This document shows, piece by piece, positions 6,922-14,480 of a DNA stretch of 25,081 bases. Both the position numbers and the translations under genes were made by a program. The notes below the pieces were generated by a model. The model searched no databases and had not been told where the DNA came from. It was given only the letters and a program-made list of their open reading frames with translations. This DNA is from Pyrodictiaceae archaeon (GTDB lineage: Archaea; Thermoproteota; Thermoprotei_A; Sulfolobales; Pyrodictiaceae), in assembly GCA_027046105.1 (NCBI GenBank), contig JALTZQ010000024.1:1-25081 (forward strand), in the 5' to 3' direction. Every line of letters begins with the position of its first letter. The first letter of the stretch is position 1.

Positions 6922-7824
6922 TTAAGTATATTGAGTATCGAATAGCTTTGATATTCCACCGAGTTCCATGTGCTCCTTTACTGGTCCTATACACGTTCCT
7001 TCATCAATACATATCTTCTCTCCCATCATATACAATTTAAGTATTTTCTCCCAAGGCAAGTCTATGGCTATTTCACCACTATTTGTGTTAAATGTTACAC
7101 CTAGCTTGCCTATTCTACGAAGCTTTTTTATGTCGTAGACTTCAAAGCTAATTTTTTCAATTAGTTTACCTTCCACATGCTCTATTTTTATTTCGGTCTC
7201 CTTGATGTCAATGAGATAGCCGTATTTGCGTAGTATACTTCGTAGTGCATATGCTAAAGTATTTGGATCAAGTAAAATAATACTACCAAGATACGTTTTT
7301 GCTTCAAGAATCTTTCTTGCCAGATAAAGGGCTAGGTGGACTTCGTGCGGATCCAGTGACTGTTTTACCATTTTTACCACGATACGTTTATTGTTAAGTC
7401 TGCGTATTATCAACTCGTAAATGATGCTTATTGCTTCATAGGTCTTATTTTGTAGCCCTAACCCCCTAAGTCGATACACCTCTCCACAAAGCTTTTTCTC
7501 TATCATACCCTTATGGTCAATTAAAATAAGCCGTGGCTGATCCTGATAATTCCATACTGGCATCCCATGGGGATCAACAATAATGATTTGCTGCTCTACG
7601 GGGATTTTCGGCTCGTTTACACCTAGAATCCTTTCCTTAACGAGCTCTAGTGGTAAGCGAGCCTCTATTGCTAGGCTAGCTAGACTAAATCGTGAAGGGT
7701 AAACATATACCCTCCAATTGGAAGAACCCAGTGCTGCATAGAGAGTACGCGCTATAAGCGCTATATCGAAAGCTGATGGTGGAGAGGCGATCATTACATG
7801 AAGATCCACATTGTTTTTTATCAT
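6922..7824 (-). CDS. Hypothetical protein, 300 residues
   Basis: I do not recognise this protein. It opens with a Rossmann-like pattern (beta strand DLHVMIASPPSAFD followed by helix IALIARTLYAALG). It contains two aspartate-histidine turns, IIIVDPHGM near residue 86 and LILIDHKGM near residue 103, which recall metal-dependent phosphoesterases of the DHH type but do not match them well enough to name. The C-terminal part is beta-rich (KTYLGSIILL, ISFEVYDIKK, KLGVTFNTNSGEIAIDLPWE). The start is taken at ATG 7824. An ATG at 7794 would cut into the first beta strand, and a TATA-like GATATAG at 7854-7860 on the minus strand fits a nearly leaderless transcript beginning near 7830. This places its first 27 bases opposite the start of the divergent SPOUT gene. 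Confidence 0.65.
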   Translation of the reverse strand: MIKNNVDLHVMIASPPSAFDIALIARTLYAALGSSNWRVYVYPSRFSLASLAIEARLPLELVKERILGVNEPKIPVEQQIIIVDPHGMPVWNYQDQPRLILIDHKGMIEKKLCGEVYRLRGLGLQNKTYEAISIIYELIIRRLNNKRIVVKMVKQSLDPHEVHLALYLARKILEAKTYLGSIILLDPNTLAYALRSILRKYGYLIDIKETEIKIEHVEGKLIEKISFEVYDIKKLRRIGKLGVTFNTNSGEIAIDLPWEKILKLYMMGEKICIDEGTCIGPVKEHMELGGISKLFDTQYT

Positions 7825-8253
7825 CCTAAAAACCCTCTAAACCTCCAAGACACTATATCAGTAGCATCCGAGGTTTCAGCTGATATAATTGTTGTTAAGA
7901 GGCCCGGTCACAATTATGGCAACCATTACACGGCACTGTTCTATGATGACCTTGTTGACGCGGTTTTATCAACAAAGTGTAAGCAAGTATTGCTCCTTGA
8001 AACTTATGGTTCTCTTCTCCTATGGGAAGCGATTTCAACAATTAAGCATAGTGAGTGTGTAATAGTACTTATTGGCGCTGAAGATTACGGTGTACCACTT
8101 TGGGAAGTTGAAAGGCTACAAGCTAATACATTTACAGTTATCACAGCAAAGATCCCAGTCAACGCTGTTGGCATGAGTTACAACGTTGTATCTGCCCTGA
8201 TAATGGCACTTTATGAACTGATGAGGCAGTGCGGTAATTGTGGCGAGGGCTAG
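7798..8253 (+). CDS. Small SPOUT/SpoU-like RNA methyltransferase
   Basis: SPOUT enzymes methylate RNA with S-adenosylmethionine bound in a C-terminal trefoil knot. The 151 residues fit the minimal SpoU domain. GHNYGNH (37-43) sits where motif 1 is expected. VLIGAEDYGVP (90-100) matches motif 2 (usually GxExxGLP), and PVNAVGMSYNVVSALIMALYEL is the knot motif 3 (LNVSxAxAIxLYE). There is no separate RNA-binding domain. The motif 1 arginine of SpoU is not evident, so the target and even the activity are uncertain; an archaeal SPOUT subfamily such as a DUF531-like protein is possible. The ATG at 7798 begins a natural first beta strand (KIHIVFYHP). Its start overlaps the divergent 300-residue gene. 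A CGCGCTATAAGC region near 7748-7759 could supply the TATA box. Confidence 0.68.
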   Translation: MKIHIVFYHPKNPLNLQDTISVASEVSADIIVVKRPGHNYGNHYTALFYDDLVDAVLSTKCKQVLLLETYGSLLLWEAISTIKHSECVIVLIGAEDYGVPLWEVERLQANTFTVITAKIPVNAVGMSYNVVSALIMALYELMRQCGNCGEG

Positions 8254-8278
8254 GAGTGGGAGGGACTGGAATTCTAAG

Positions 8279-8286
8279 CTTTTAAA
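8279..8286 (+). promoter_or_regulatory. TATA-like box before the membrane glycosyltransferase gene
   Basis: CTTTTAAA at 8279-8286 lies in the spacer after the SPOUT gene. Transcription from here would begin near 8309, giving a leader of about a dozen bases for the GTG start at 8322. Inferred from pattern and spacing. Confidence 0.35.
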
Positions 8287-8321
8287 CTGTTCCATATTCT
8301 TTCTAGCAGCTAGGCAGACTG

Positions 8322-9755
8322 GTGTGCCCAAGGATAGCCCAAAAGGTAGCAAGGTGTATTACTTTGCTAACTACCATGGTAATGCGGATGCGAAAGAAAC
8401 AATTTCTTGAACAAGCTACCATAATTGTACTCTTCTTGTATCTCGCAGGTTTTGCAATGTATTATGATCTTTCCGTGTTCATTAACTGGGTTTATGCTGC
8501 ACAGGAACTAGGAGTCACAAGAATTTATGATGCAAAAGAGGTGTTTGGCTTTGATTATCGTGTTGTCTATCCACCACTTTCACCAACAATATTCATTGCG
8601 AACTATGTGCTTGCGCAAAGCGTGGTAAACCAGTTAGAGGATAGGGTATTAGTTGTGAATAGTTTAGTAGGTAGTAATGTCTCTCCTTTACTACAGTACC
8701 TTGAGAGACTACTCGTTAAGATGCCCATAATTATAGCCTCTCTAATCTTGTGGAGAATGTTTAAACAACGTTACGGCACTAAAGCTGCAATAGTTTTTGC
8801 TATGGGGCCACCCCTATTAATCGTGTTAACTGTCTACAACTTTGACCTATTAATGGTGCTATTTCTTTTCCTCTCCATAACATTACTGGCCAGTGGGCGA
8901 TACAAACTTGCAGCTGTCTCCTTAGCTGTCTCAACACTCTTCAAACAGATAGCTATACTAGCCTATATACCCATAGCCTTATGGTTATTGCGCTGGCGTG
9001 GACTAGTAGTAACAACTAAATACACTATAGCCTACATCGGCACATTGACAATAGTTCTAATGCCCTTCATAGTAGTAGGTGGCCTAGATACCATCGTTAA
9101 CTCTATACTAGGTTTCCATGAGGCAAGACCGCCACAAGGACCTACAATAGTTTCTAGTCTCTACTATCTTGTCTGGAGCTTTGATTCGTCTAATCCTCTC
9201 TTAAACACTATATTGTTTTCATGGCCTATTGTATTCGTAGCCTTACTAGCGGTTTTGTTTCTAAAAACAAAGTTTAGGCGTGACGCATCCAGCTTAGAGG
9301 ATCTTGTGGCTATGGTATTTACTGCTTATCTAGTCGTCGGTAAAGTCGTTAACCCAGTTTACACTCTCTGGGCTTACCCATTCATTGTTTCGGCAGCTTT
9401 CAGATATGGACGGTTACAGCTAGTCAAATCATATATTGGCCTTACACTATTAGTGCTTACATACTTCTTCCTTATGTACACTTCAGCATACGCAGTTGGC
9501 GGAAGTGTATTTTTGCCAGAGGAAAATCGATGGATACACTATAATGAATTAATACTCCATCTCTATGCTAGTTTTGGCCCTTATTCCACACTCGTTGATA
9601 TGTATCTTTCCTTAATCCATCTTCCCCTAATCAGGGACATATTTACGCTAATCTATGATAATTGGTGGCTAACTGCAACGATATTATCGGTAGCGTATAC
9701 TGTTCAAGCTATAAAGGTGTTATACAAGCTGGTTAATCTCCATAACAATAGGTAG
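8322..9755 (+). CDS. Polytopic membrane protein, GT-C-type glycosyltransferase candidate
   Basis: A highly hydrophobic protein of 477 residues with roughly ten to eleven membrane segments. GT-C enzymes use lipid-linked sugars (dolichyl phosphate sugars) on the outer face of the membrane to build N-glycans or lipids. Support comes from the layout: a first membrane helix followed by a long external loop with YYDLSVFINWVYAAQ and then VVYPPLSP. The latter resembles the D-x-x-x-F-x-x-W and YPP(L/P) pattern of GT87/Alg6-like and mannosyltransferase families. Later helices contain FKQIAIL and a re-entrant GKVVNPVYTLWAYP. The start is uncertain: GTG at 8322 gives a 20-residue polar leader, while ATG codons at 8376, 8382 and 8388 begin nearer the first helix; neither has a clear Shine-Dalgarno. 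Specific sugar and acceptor cannot be assigned. Confidence 0.65.
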   Translation: MCPRIAQKVARCITLLTTMVMRMRKKQFLEQATIIVLFLYLAGFAMYYDLSVFINWVYAAQELGVTRIYDAKEVFGFDYRVVYPPLSPTIFIANYVLAQSVVNQLEDRVLVVNSLVGSNVSPLLQYLERLLVKMPIIIASLILWRMFKQRYGTKAAIVFAMGPPLLIVLTVYNFDLLMVLFLFLSITLLASGRYKLAAVSLAVSTLFKQIAILAYIPIALWLLRWRGLVVTTKYTIAYIGTLTIVLMPFIVVGGLDTIVNSILGFHEARPPQGPTIVSSLYYLVWSFDSSNPLLNTILFSWPIVFVALLAVLFLKTKFRRDASSLEDLVAMVFTAYLVVGKVVNPVYTLWAYPFIVSAAFRYGRLQLVKSYIGLTLLVLTYFFLMYTSAYAVGGSVFLPEENRWIHYNELILHLYASFGPYSTLVDMYLSLIHLPLIRDIFTLIYDNWWLTATILSVAYTVQAIKVLYKLVNLHNNR

Positions 9756-9786
9756 AGTTTAAGCGTTATGTATGCTTGGGGAAGCT

Positions 9787-9796
9787 AGTATAAATA
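9787..9796 (+). promoter_or_regulatory. TATA box for pyrophosphatase
   Basis: AGTATAAATA is a near-ideal archaeal TATA element in the 81-base spacer before ppa. Initiation about 25 bases on (near 9818) would leave a leader of about 19 bases. This supports ppa having its own promoter. Confidence 0.6.
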
Positions 9797-9836
9797 CTGC
9801 ATAGGACTTCTGGTTTTCCACCCGGGTTCCTAGGCC

Positions 9837-10379
9837 ATGACTAGTATTATTGACAGGCTCGGGCCTGGAGAGAAGGCTCCTGACGAGGTATATGTTTTGA
9901 TAGAAATACCTATGGGTAGCAGTGTAAAATACGAGTTCAATAAGGAACTAGGTGTTTTGACTGTTGACAGGTTCCTCTACACTGCAATGCATTATCCTTT
10001 TAATTATGGCTTCATTCCTGGAACCCTTGAGGAAGACGGTGACCCAGTAGACGTCTTAGTAATCTCTAATCAACCAGTTATACCCGGTTCAATGATAAAG
10101 GTGAAACCTATTGGATTACTTCTAATGGAAGATGAGGAAGGACCCGATAGCAAAGTTATAGCTGTTCCAGTTAAGAAGCTTGATCCAACATTCGCTAATA
10201 TAAATGATATTAACGATCTCCCGGAAGCCCTGCGTGAGAAGATAAAACACTTTTTTGAACACTATAAAGAACTAGAACCAGGTAAATGGGTAAAAGTTAC
10301 GGGTTGGGCAAGTGCAGCAGAAGCAAGAAGAAAAATAGAAGATGCCATAAAGAGGTATAAGGAGAGTAGAACCAGCTAG
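9837..10379 (+). CDS. ppa: Inorganic pyrophosphatase (family I)
   Basis: Soluble, Mg-dependent family I pyrophosphatase that splits pyrophosphate to phosphate and drives biosynthetic reactions such as those of isoprenoid and nucleic-acid synthesis. The family signature D-x-D-P-V-D is intact at residues 67-72 (DGDPVD). Other active-site elements are present: Lys31/Tyr32/Glu33 in [23 protein letters not shown] leading into the signature, and the C-terminal [11 protein letters not shown] segment. Length (180 residues) is typical for the archaeal and bacterial hexameric enzyme. The ATG start follows a clear TATA box; the Shine-Dalgarno is weak. A T-rich tract at 10423-10428 after the stop may end the transcript. 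Confidence 0.96.
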   Translation: MTSIIDRLGPGEKAPDEVYVLIEIPMGSSVKYEFNKELGVLTVDRFLYTAMHYPFNYGFIPGTLEEDGDPVDVLVISNQPVIPGSMIKVKPIGLLLMEDEEGPDSKVIAVPVKKLDPTFANINDINDLPEALREKIKHFFEHYKELEPGKWVKVTGWASAAEARRKIEDAIKRYKESRTS

Positions 10380-10420
10380 GGATCTTAGTAATGGCATTAG
10401 CACTATGTTCATTAATGCAA

Positions 10421-10430
10421 TATTTTTTAT
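10421..10430 (+). terminator. T-rich tract after ppa
   Basis: TATTTTTTAT lies about 40 bases past the ppa stop. Archaeal RNA polymerase ends transcripts at such T-runs without a hairpin. The same tract could instead serve as a TATA-like box for the next gene. Confidence 0.35.
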
Positions 10431-10443
10431 GCTTGCCCAATTA

Positions 10444-10462
10444 CGTGTCATTAACACACGTG
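10444..10462. promoter_or_regulatory. Inverted repeat upstream of DUF89 gene
   Basis: ACGTGT and ACACGT flank a seven-base centre in the spacer before the TTG start at 10507. The size and position suit a dimeric repressor operator near a start site driven from the A/T tract at 10421-10430. It is one short palindrome, so chance cannot be excluded. Confidence 0.25.
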
Positions 10463-10506
10463 AATACATGGTAGCAGGACCATATACGGCTCTGGTGGCG
10501 TGAGGG

Positions 10507-11409
10507 TTGAAAGCTAGGCCTATCTGTGTTGCATGTATGTTGCTGAGGCGTGCATTTGAAATAGAATCACTACAGCAAAATTTGGATGTCCGAGTTTCAT
10601 GGTTTCGATCTATAGTGGAAACTACATCGCTCTATTTCGGTCCTGACATGGAAATTGCTCTACTAGCTACAATGTCTTTTAGGAGACTTAAATCACTTGT
10701 TAAGCAAAACGATCCTTACCGTGTTTTTCATCGCAAAGAAAAGCTTGTAAGTATTGCTAGGGAAAGAGCAGAAAAACTACGTAGCATTGTTGAAAATCGC
10801 GAGAATCCTTCAGAGAAGCTCGCAGTTGCACTCCGCATTTCTAGTTTGGCAACAATAGTAGAACATGAATACTCCGTACTCGAGCAAGTTGAACCCCCCG
10901 GATACGATTTCTTCGTAAATACAAAGATCTTTGGAAGAGATGATAGTAGCTTGTTTATTGAGTTTATTCGTTCAAGGCCACGCACAATAGCATTCATTCC
11001 TGCAAGCGTGGCTGAGTTACCCTACGATTTTATACTCTTAGATATAATGAAAAAGGATTTCAATGCATACATTACTGCATTTGTTAGGAATGGTGCTTTC
11101 GAGGACTATACAACAATTGAGGACGCAGAAGCACTAGGGCTCGACGAACATGTGGATGATGTAGTTGATATAGGTAGTGATGCTGCAACCGTGCTATCTG
11201 ATGAAGTTAGTAACGCTTTTGAAAAACTTATTGAGAGCGATATAGTCGTGGTGAAAGGAACTCTTCAAACATTACATTACGCAAATAATAGGCTTAAAAT
11301 ACCGGTCCTTGGGCTTTTTTATACGAAGTGCCAAATCGCTGCATCAGTTCTAGGTGTTGAGCCTGGAAAAGCTAACATATTATGGATCGAAGCCCTAAGT
11401 GAGAAATGA
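10507..11409 (+). CDS. DUF89 (damage-control phosphatase-like) protein, likely inactive
   Basis: DUF89 proteins are metal-dependent phosphatases thought to remove damaged or excess phosphometabolites. This 300-residue protein keeps the family frame: an N-terminal C-x-x-C (Cys7, Cys10), the VRNGAFEDYTTIEDAEALGL stretch (193-212) matching the family's GGPIINDATxEDA-x-x-xGL, a GSDA turn (223-226), and a C-terminal KC (274-275). The catalytic sites do not follow. The metal-binding DNxGE motif reads ASVAE at 166-170, so Asp and Asn are gone. The KGQGNFE loop reads KGTLQTL at 250-256, and the GN-x-x-D helix motif reads SSLATIVEH near 112-120. It is therefore probably a pseudo-enzyme. The TTG start is chosen because the frame upstream is closed and GTGAGGG lies next to it. 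It ends about 80 bases from the convergent CoA operon. Confidence 0.75.
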   Translation: MKARPICVACMLLRRAFEIESLQQNLDVRVSWFRSIVETTSLYFGPDMEIALLATMSFRRLKSLVKQNDPYRVFHRKEKLVSIARERAEKLRSIVENRENPSEKLAVALRISSLATIVEHEYSVLEQVEPPGYDFFVNTKIFGRDDSSLFIEFIRSRPRTIAFIPASVAELPYDFILLDIMKKDFNAYITAFVRNGAFEDYTTIEDAEALGLDEHVDDVVDIGSDAATVLSDEVSNAFEKLIESDIVVVKGTLQTLHYANNRLKIPVLGLFYTKCQIAASVLGVEPGKANILWIEALSEK

Positions 11410-11492
11410 AGAAAAGAGCAATGTAATAACCAAGAGAGGATCAGCCAGGATAGGACATCATCACATGGTTTTATCAGCCGGGGTTCTCTCGT

Positions 11493-12266
11493 TCATCCAG
11501 TATATGCTAGCTTTTCTTCTGCTAGTTTTTGAAGTCTTTCAACAATGTACTTTAGCGTTTCCCGTAGAACAAGATCATTATCGTATCTCTTCACTATTTC
11601 CTCTAGTTTTTCTTTTGGCAGGACCTTGAGTTCTTTCACAACCTCTATCAACTTAGGTATAGCCCTAATGACATTGTCGACTATCGTTATATCAGCGGCC
11701 CTAGCTGTCCTTGAGAGAGGATTCAAATCTATAGCTATGACTTTCTTGCCCATTTTACGAAGAGCTTCAGTTCTATCACCATCTTCCATCGCCACTAGAA
11801 CTACATCAGCTTTATATATTCCCTCCGGGCTTACACGGCCTCTTGCGTGTTCAATACCTGGTATGAGCTGCTTCGCATCCTCCACGCCTAGTACATTGGT
11901 AGCTCCAACAGCCTCTAGATGTTTTTTAATTGCTCTCGCTCTTTCAAGACTCCAGTGGAATATATTCACTTCTATCTTAGCACCAAGAAGTTTTGCTAAT
12001 TCAACTACTTGTTTAGCAACGAGAGCTGCTGTATTACCATTGACTGAAATGACAGGTTTTTTTGCAAGAATAAGACTTGCTGCCGCTGCTTCAATAGCTT
12101 TCATTGCCGGCGGAATTGTGGTCTCACCTATAAGGTAGTCGAAGCATTCTCCTCGCCCATGTGCAATAAGGCCTTGAGGAACTACTAGTCCTACGTTATA
12201 CCCTTCGACCAGCTTCTCTCTCGTCATAAGGCTCCAGTACCTTGGATGGCTTCTTGGTATGTGCAA
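11493..12266 (-). CDS. 4-phosphopantoate--beta-alanine ligase (archaeal phosphopantothenate synthetase)
   Basis: This enzyme joins 4-phosphopantoate and beta-alanine with ATP, the second step of the archaeal CoA pathway that replaces bacterial PanC/CoaA order. The protein (257 residues, normal length) shows family landmarks: [20 protein letters not shown] at the N terminus, [17 protein letters not shown], a VNGNTAAL turn, and the ATP-site-like [11 protein letters not shown] with ADITIVDN. The start is taken at 12266 because SHPRY is conserved at the N terminus of the family. A later ATG at 12227 makes a tidy ATGA overlap with the previous gene but would delete that conserved part. Accordingly the gene overlaps the 3' end of pantoate kinase by 43 bases. 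It is the last gene of a coaBC, pantoate kinase, synthetase operon. Confidence 0.9.
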   Translation of the reverse strand: MHIPRSHPRYWSLMTREKLVEGYNVGLVVPQGLIAHGRGECFDYLIGETTIPPAMKAIEAAAASLILAKKPVISVNGNTAALVAKQVVELAKLLGAKIEVNIFHWSLERARAIKKHLEAVGATNVLGVEDAKQLIPGIEHARGRVSPEGIYKADVVLVAMEDGDRTEALRKMGKKVIAIDLNPLSRTARAADITIVDNVIRAIPKLIEVVKELKVLPKEKLEEIVKRYDNDLVLRETLKYIVERLQKLAEEKLAYTG

Positions 12267-13198
12267 GGCCGTATCCCTGCTGGTGTTCCCGAAACACTAT
12301 GGGTCATAATGGGCTTTTTGAGTTCTTTCAGAGCTTGTATAACATCATCGTAGTATTCGTTCTCAGGAACGACTATCGCTACACCCTTCTTTACATACCA
12401 TCCTATGAGCATCTTCTTGTGTAAACGGTCAAGGAGCGATGCTACATCTCTTGGTGCCATGCCGGTTTCAATACTGAACAATCTTGATTCTTCTAGTAAA
12501 GTCTCAAGTCGTGGATCTTCAAGTATCGCCGCATAGTGTCTTGGTGCATACTGCTTGATACGTTCGCCAATAGCTTCATGCATTCTCCTAGTTGTCTGCT
12601 TCTGGAGTATGATACTCACGATTCTTATTGGTTCTACTGGGTATGACTCAACCTTGCCTATGCCTGGTGCTCCAGGGGATATCCGCACCTCAAGCATTCT
12701 ACCCATGTACTGAGCTATTACATCACCCAAACCTGTGCCGTGGACTACTTCCGCTACATGAGCACGAACAGCTGCCTCATCAATAGATTTTAGTGCTTGA
12801 GCAGCAAGAACCATAGCCGCCGTGAGCGCCGTAGCTGCACTCACGGCAAAACCTACTGCTAAAGGCACTGGCGAATTAATTATGAGTGTATACTTTCTTC
12901 CGTTAAACCCCATCTCCTCTAATACAGTTTCTAAAGGCCCTGGAAGTGTTTCAACACGCGATAATGCAATGTTCAGTTTTAAACCACCAGGATTTGGGCA
13001 AAGTATAGCCAATATACTTGGTTCAAGCAGGAGACCTGCACCAAGACTCCCCGTTCTTTCCGGCTGCTCCCTTTTCACTGGGATCCATACACCAGTTACA
13101 TGGAGCGGGGCCTTAGCGCACCAGCATGTAACTGGCTTACCGCAATATCTATCAATCTTCGTGCTACCATTCGCTTGGGCAACTTGGGTATCCTCCAC
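12224..13198 (-). CDS. Pantoate kinase (GHMP family)
   Basis: Archaeal pantoate kinase phosphorylates pantoate with ATP, the first committed CoA step before phosphopantothenate synthetase, which is encoded directly downstream. Motifs: [14 protein letters not shown] near the N terminus equals the family's AP-x-H-I-T-G-F element. [15 protein letters not shown] matches the RTGSRGAG segment, and [20 protein letters not shown] is the ATP-binding GHMP loop (Gly-Phe-Ala-Val-Ser-Ala-Ala). The C-terminal [10 protein letters not shown] fits the last Gly-rich region. The start is placed at a GTG (13198) because GGAGGGG lies six bases upstream; a TTG at 13213 sits on that Shine-Dalgarno itself. Either start leaves a long overlap (103 or 118 bases) with the end of coaBC, so the first 30 or so residues are encoded inside it in another frame. 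Confidence 0.85.
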   Translation of the reverse strand: MEDTQVAQANGSTKIDRYCGKPVTCWCAKAPLHVTGVWIPVKREQPERTGSLGAGLLLEPSILAILCPNPGGLKLNIALSRVETLPGPLETVLEEMGFNGRKYTLIINSPVPLAVGFAVSAATALTAAMVLAAQALKSIDEAAVRAHVAEVVHGTGLGDVIAQYMGRMLEVRISPGAPGIGKVESYPVEPIRIVSIILQKQTTRRMHEAIGERIKQYAPRHYAAILEDPRLETLLEESRLFSIETGMAPRDVASLLDRLHKKMLIGWYVKKGVAIVVPENEYYDDVIQALKELKKPIMTHSVSGTPAGIRPCTYQEAIQGTGAL

Positions 13199-14442
13199 CG
13201 AAGACCCCTCCAAGATAGCACTGTTAATTCATTAGTTTCATGACCAAAACCCACTCCAGGCTTAGAGACATTGTTGGCTGCTATAATGTCTAGTTTATAC
13301 TTCTCCAGCTTCTCTTGTGCTCGATTAATAAGCTCATCTTCGTCTCTAGCGGTCTCAGCAGCAAACCCAACATGGAGTGTTGAAGGTGAAACCTTAACTG
13401 CCTCAGCAATAACCTTGCGTGTAGGAACCAGTTTTAGTTCCAGGCTGGTACCTGACGGGATTTTTCTCTCACTAGCCTCAGCAGGCTTGTAGTCAGCTAC
13501 AGCTGCTGCGTAAAAGGCTATCGATACCTTGTACCGGTTAAGAGCCTTTATTACGGCATCTGCCATTTCATCTGTAGTCTCAACATATGTTCTTTCTTCT
13601 AGCAAATCTATAATATATGATTGAAGCTCTGGGCAGAGGGGGCCGTGGATTAAGATGACACTTGCTCCCCGTATAAGGGCTTCAATAGCTATTGAGGCTC
13701 CCATCTTGCCGGTGGAAGGGTTTGTAACTATGCGTATGGGATCTATGTGTTCACGTGTTGGCCCTGCCGTGACGAGGATAGTGTTACCCTTTAGGTCACG
13801 GCCTCGTACTAGAATTGTCTCAATCCACCATGCTACTATATCTATGGGCGGGTATTTTGCTTTATCTTCTTCAATAAGAGGAGGAACTGCAATAACACCT
13901 TGAGTCTCGAGTTCTTTAATAATTTTCTTAGCCCTATTCCACATACCAACATGCATTGCGGGTAGTATCAGAACTTTTTTGCCTCGTCCAATAGCTTCTT
14001 GAACCATGGCCGTGACAGCTGTTGATGCACGATAGAAAGCTATGTCCGCCATGGTGTTTAAGGTTGCTGGTGCAACAACAACTGCGTCGCAGTGCTGAGC
14101 TAGGGCAATGTGTTCTATTTGGCCCGTTAGTTCTGTTATCACAGGATAGCCTGTGGCCCACTCGAAGAGGGTTGGTGAGACTAGTTTTGTAGCCTCTTTA
14201 CTCATTACTACACGGACAATAGCACCCATACGCATTAGTAGTCTTGCTAAATCAATGCTCTTGTATATTGATGCACCACCAGTAACAGCAAGAGCAATAC
14301 ATTTACCCTTAATGTCACTGTCTCTAGTACCCACAATGTCCATACTAGAGTGGTATTCACCCCAGAATTCGACAGGGGCACTCCGCTGCATGGATACACC
14401 CAGTAAGCCTAGTACATGCTTATTTCGGGGGTAAATTCTCAT
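13096..14442 (-). CDS. coaBC: Bifunctional phosphopantothenoylcysteine decarboxylase/phosphopantothenate--cysteine ligase
   Basis: CoaBC adds cysteine to 4'-phosphopantothenate and decarboxylates it to 4'-phosphopantetheine. The flavoprotein (CoaC) half spans about residues 45-215: GKCIALAVTGGASIYKSIDL, IEHIALAQHCDAVVVAPAT with the active His, and ILPAMHVGMW. The ligase (CoaB) half follows from about 218: ILVTAGPTREHIDPIRIVTN, PSTGKMGASIA, AAAVADYKP and the KYKLDIIAANNV region. The usual G-x-A-D of the flavin pocket reads YRASTA, a mild departure. A 44-residue leader precedes the flavodoxin-like core and includes the HSSMDIVGTRD element seen in archaeal CoaBC. ATG at 14442 is kept, with ATG at 14391 as the alternative. 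The gene heads the operon with pantoate kinase and phosphopantothenate synthetase. It is divergent from the radical SAM gene, with under 40 bases between starts. Confidence 0.92.
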   Translation of the reverse strand: MRIYPRNKHVLGLLGVSMQRSAPVEFWGEYHSSMDIVGTRDSDIKGKCIALAVTGGASIYKSIDLARLLMRMGAIVRVVMSKEATKLVSPTLFEWATGYPVITELTGQIEHIALAQHCDAVVVAPATLNTMADIAFYRASTAVTAMVQEAIGRGKKVLILPAMHVGMWNRAKKIIKELETQGVIAVPPLIEEDKAKYPPIDIVAWWIETILVRGRDLKGNTILVTAGPTREHIDPIRIVTNPSTGKMGASIAIEALIRGASVILIHGPLCPELQSYIIDLLEERTYVETTDEMADAVIKALNRYKVSIAFYAAAVADYKPAEASERKIPSGTSLELKLVPTRKVIAEAVKVSPSTLHVGFAAETARDEDELINRAQEKLEKYKLDIIAANNVSKPGVGFGHETNELTVLSWRGLRWRIPKLPKRMVARRLIDIAVSQLHAGALRPRSM

Positions 14443-14480
14443 ATTGCTAGGGAAGTAGTGTATACAGAGTGTTAGGGGTC

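Noticed and set aside
11545..12138. 197-codon plus-strand open frame
   Set aside because: It is the antisense shadow of phosphopantothenate synthetase; its Ser/Thr/Arg-rich sequence is typical of such shadows.
12822..13235. 137-codon plus-strand open frame opposite pantoate kinase
   Set aside because: Shadow of a well-supported kinase gene, no start signal and no protein-like motif.
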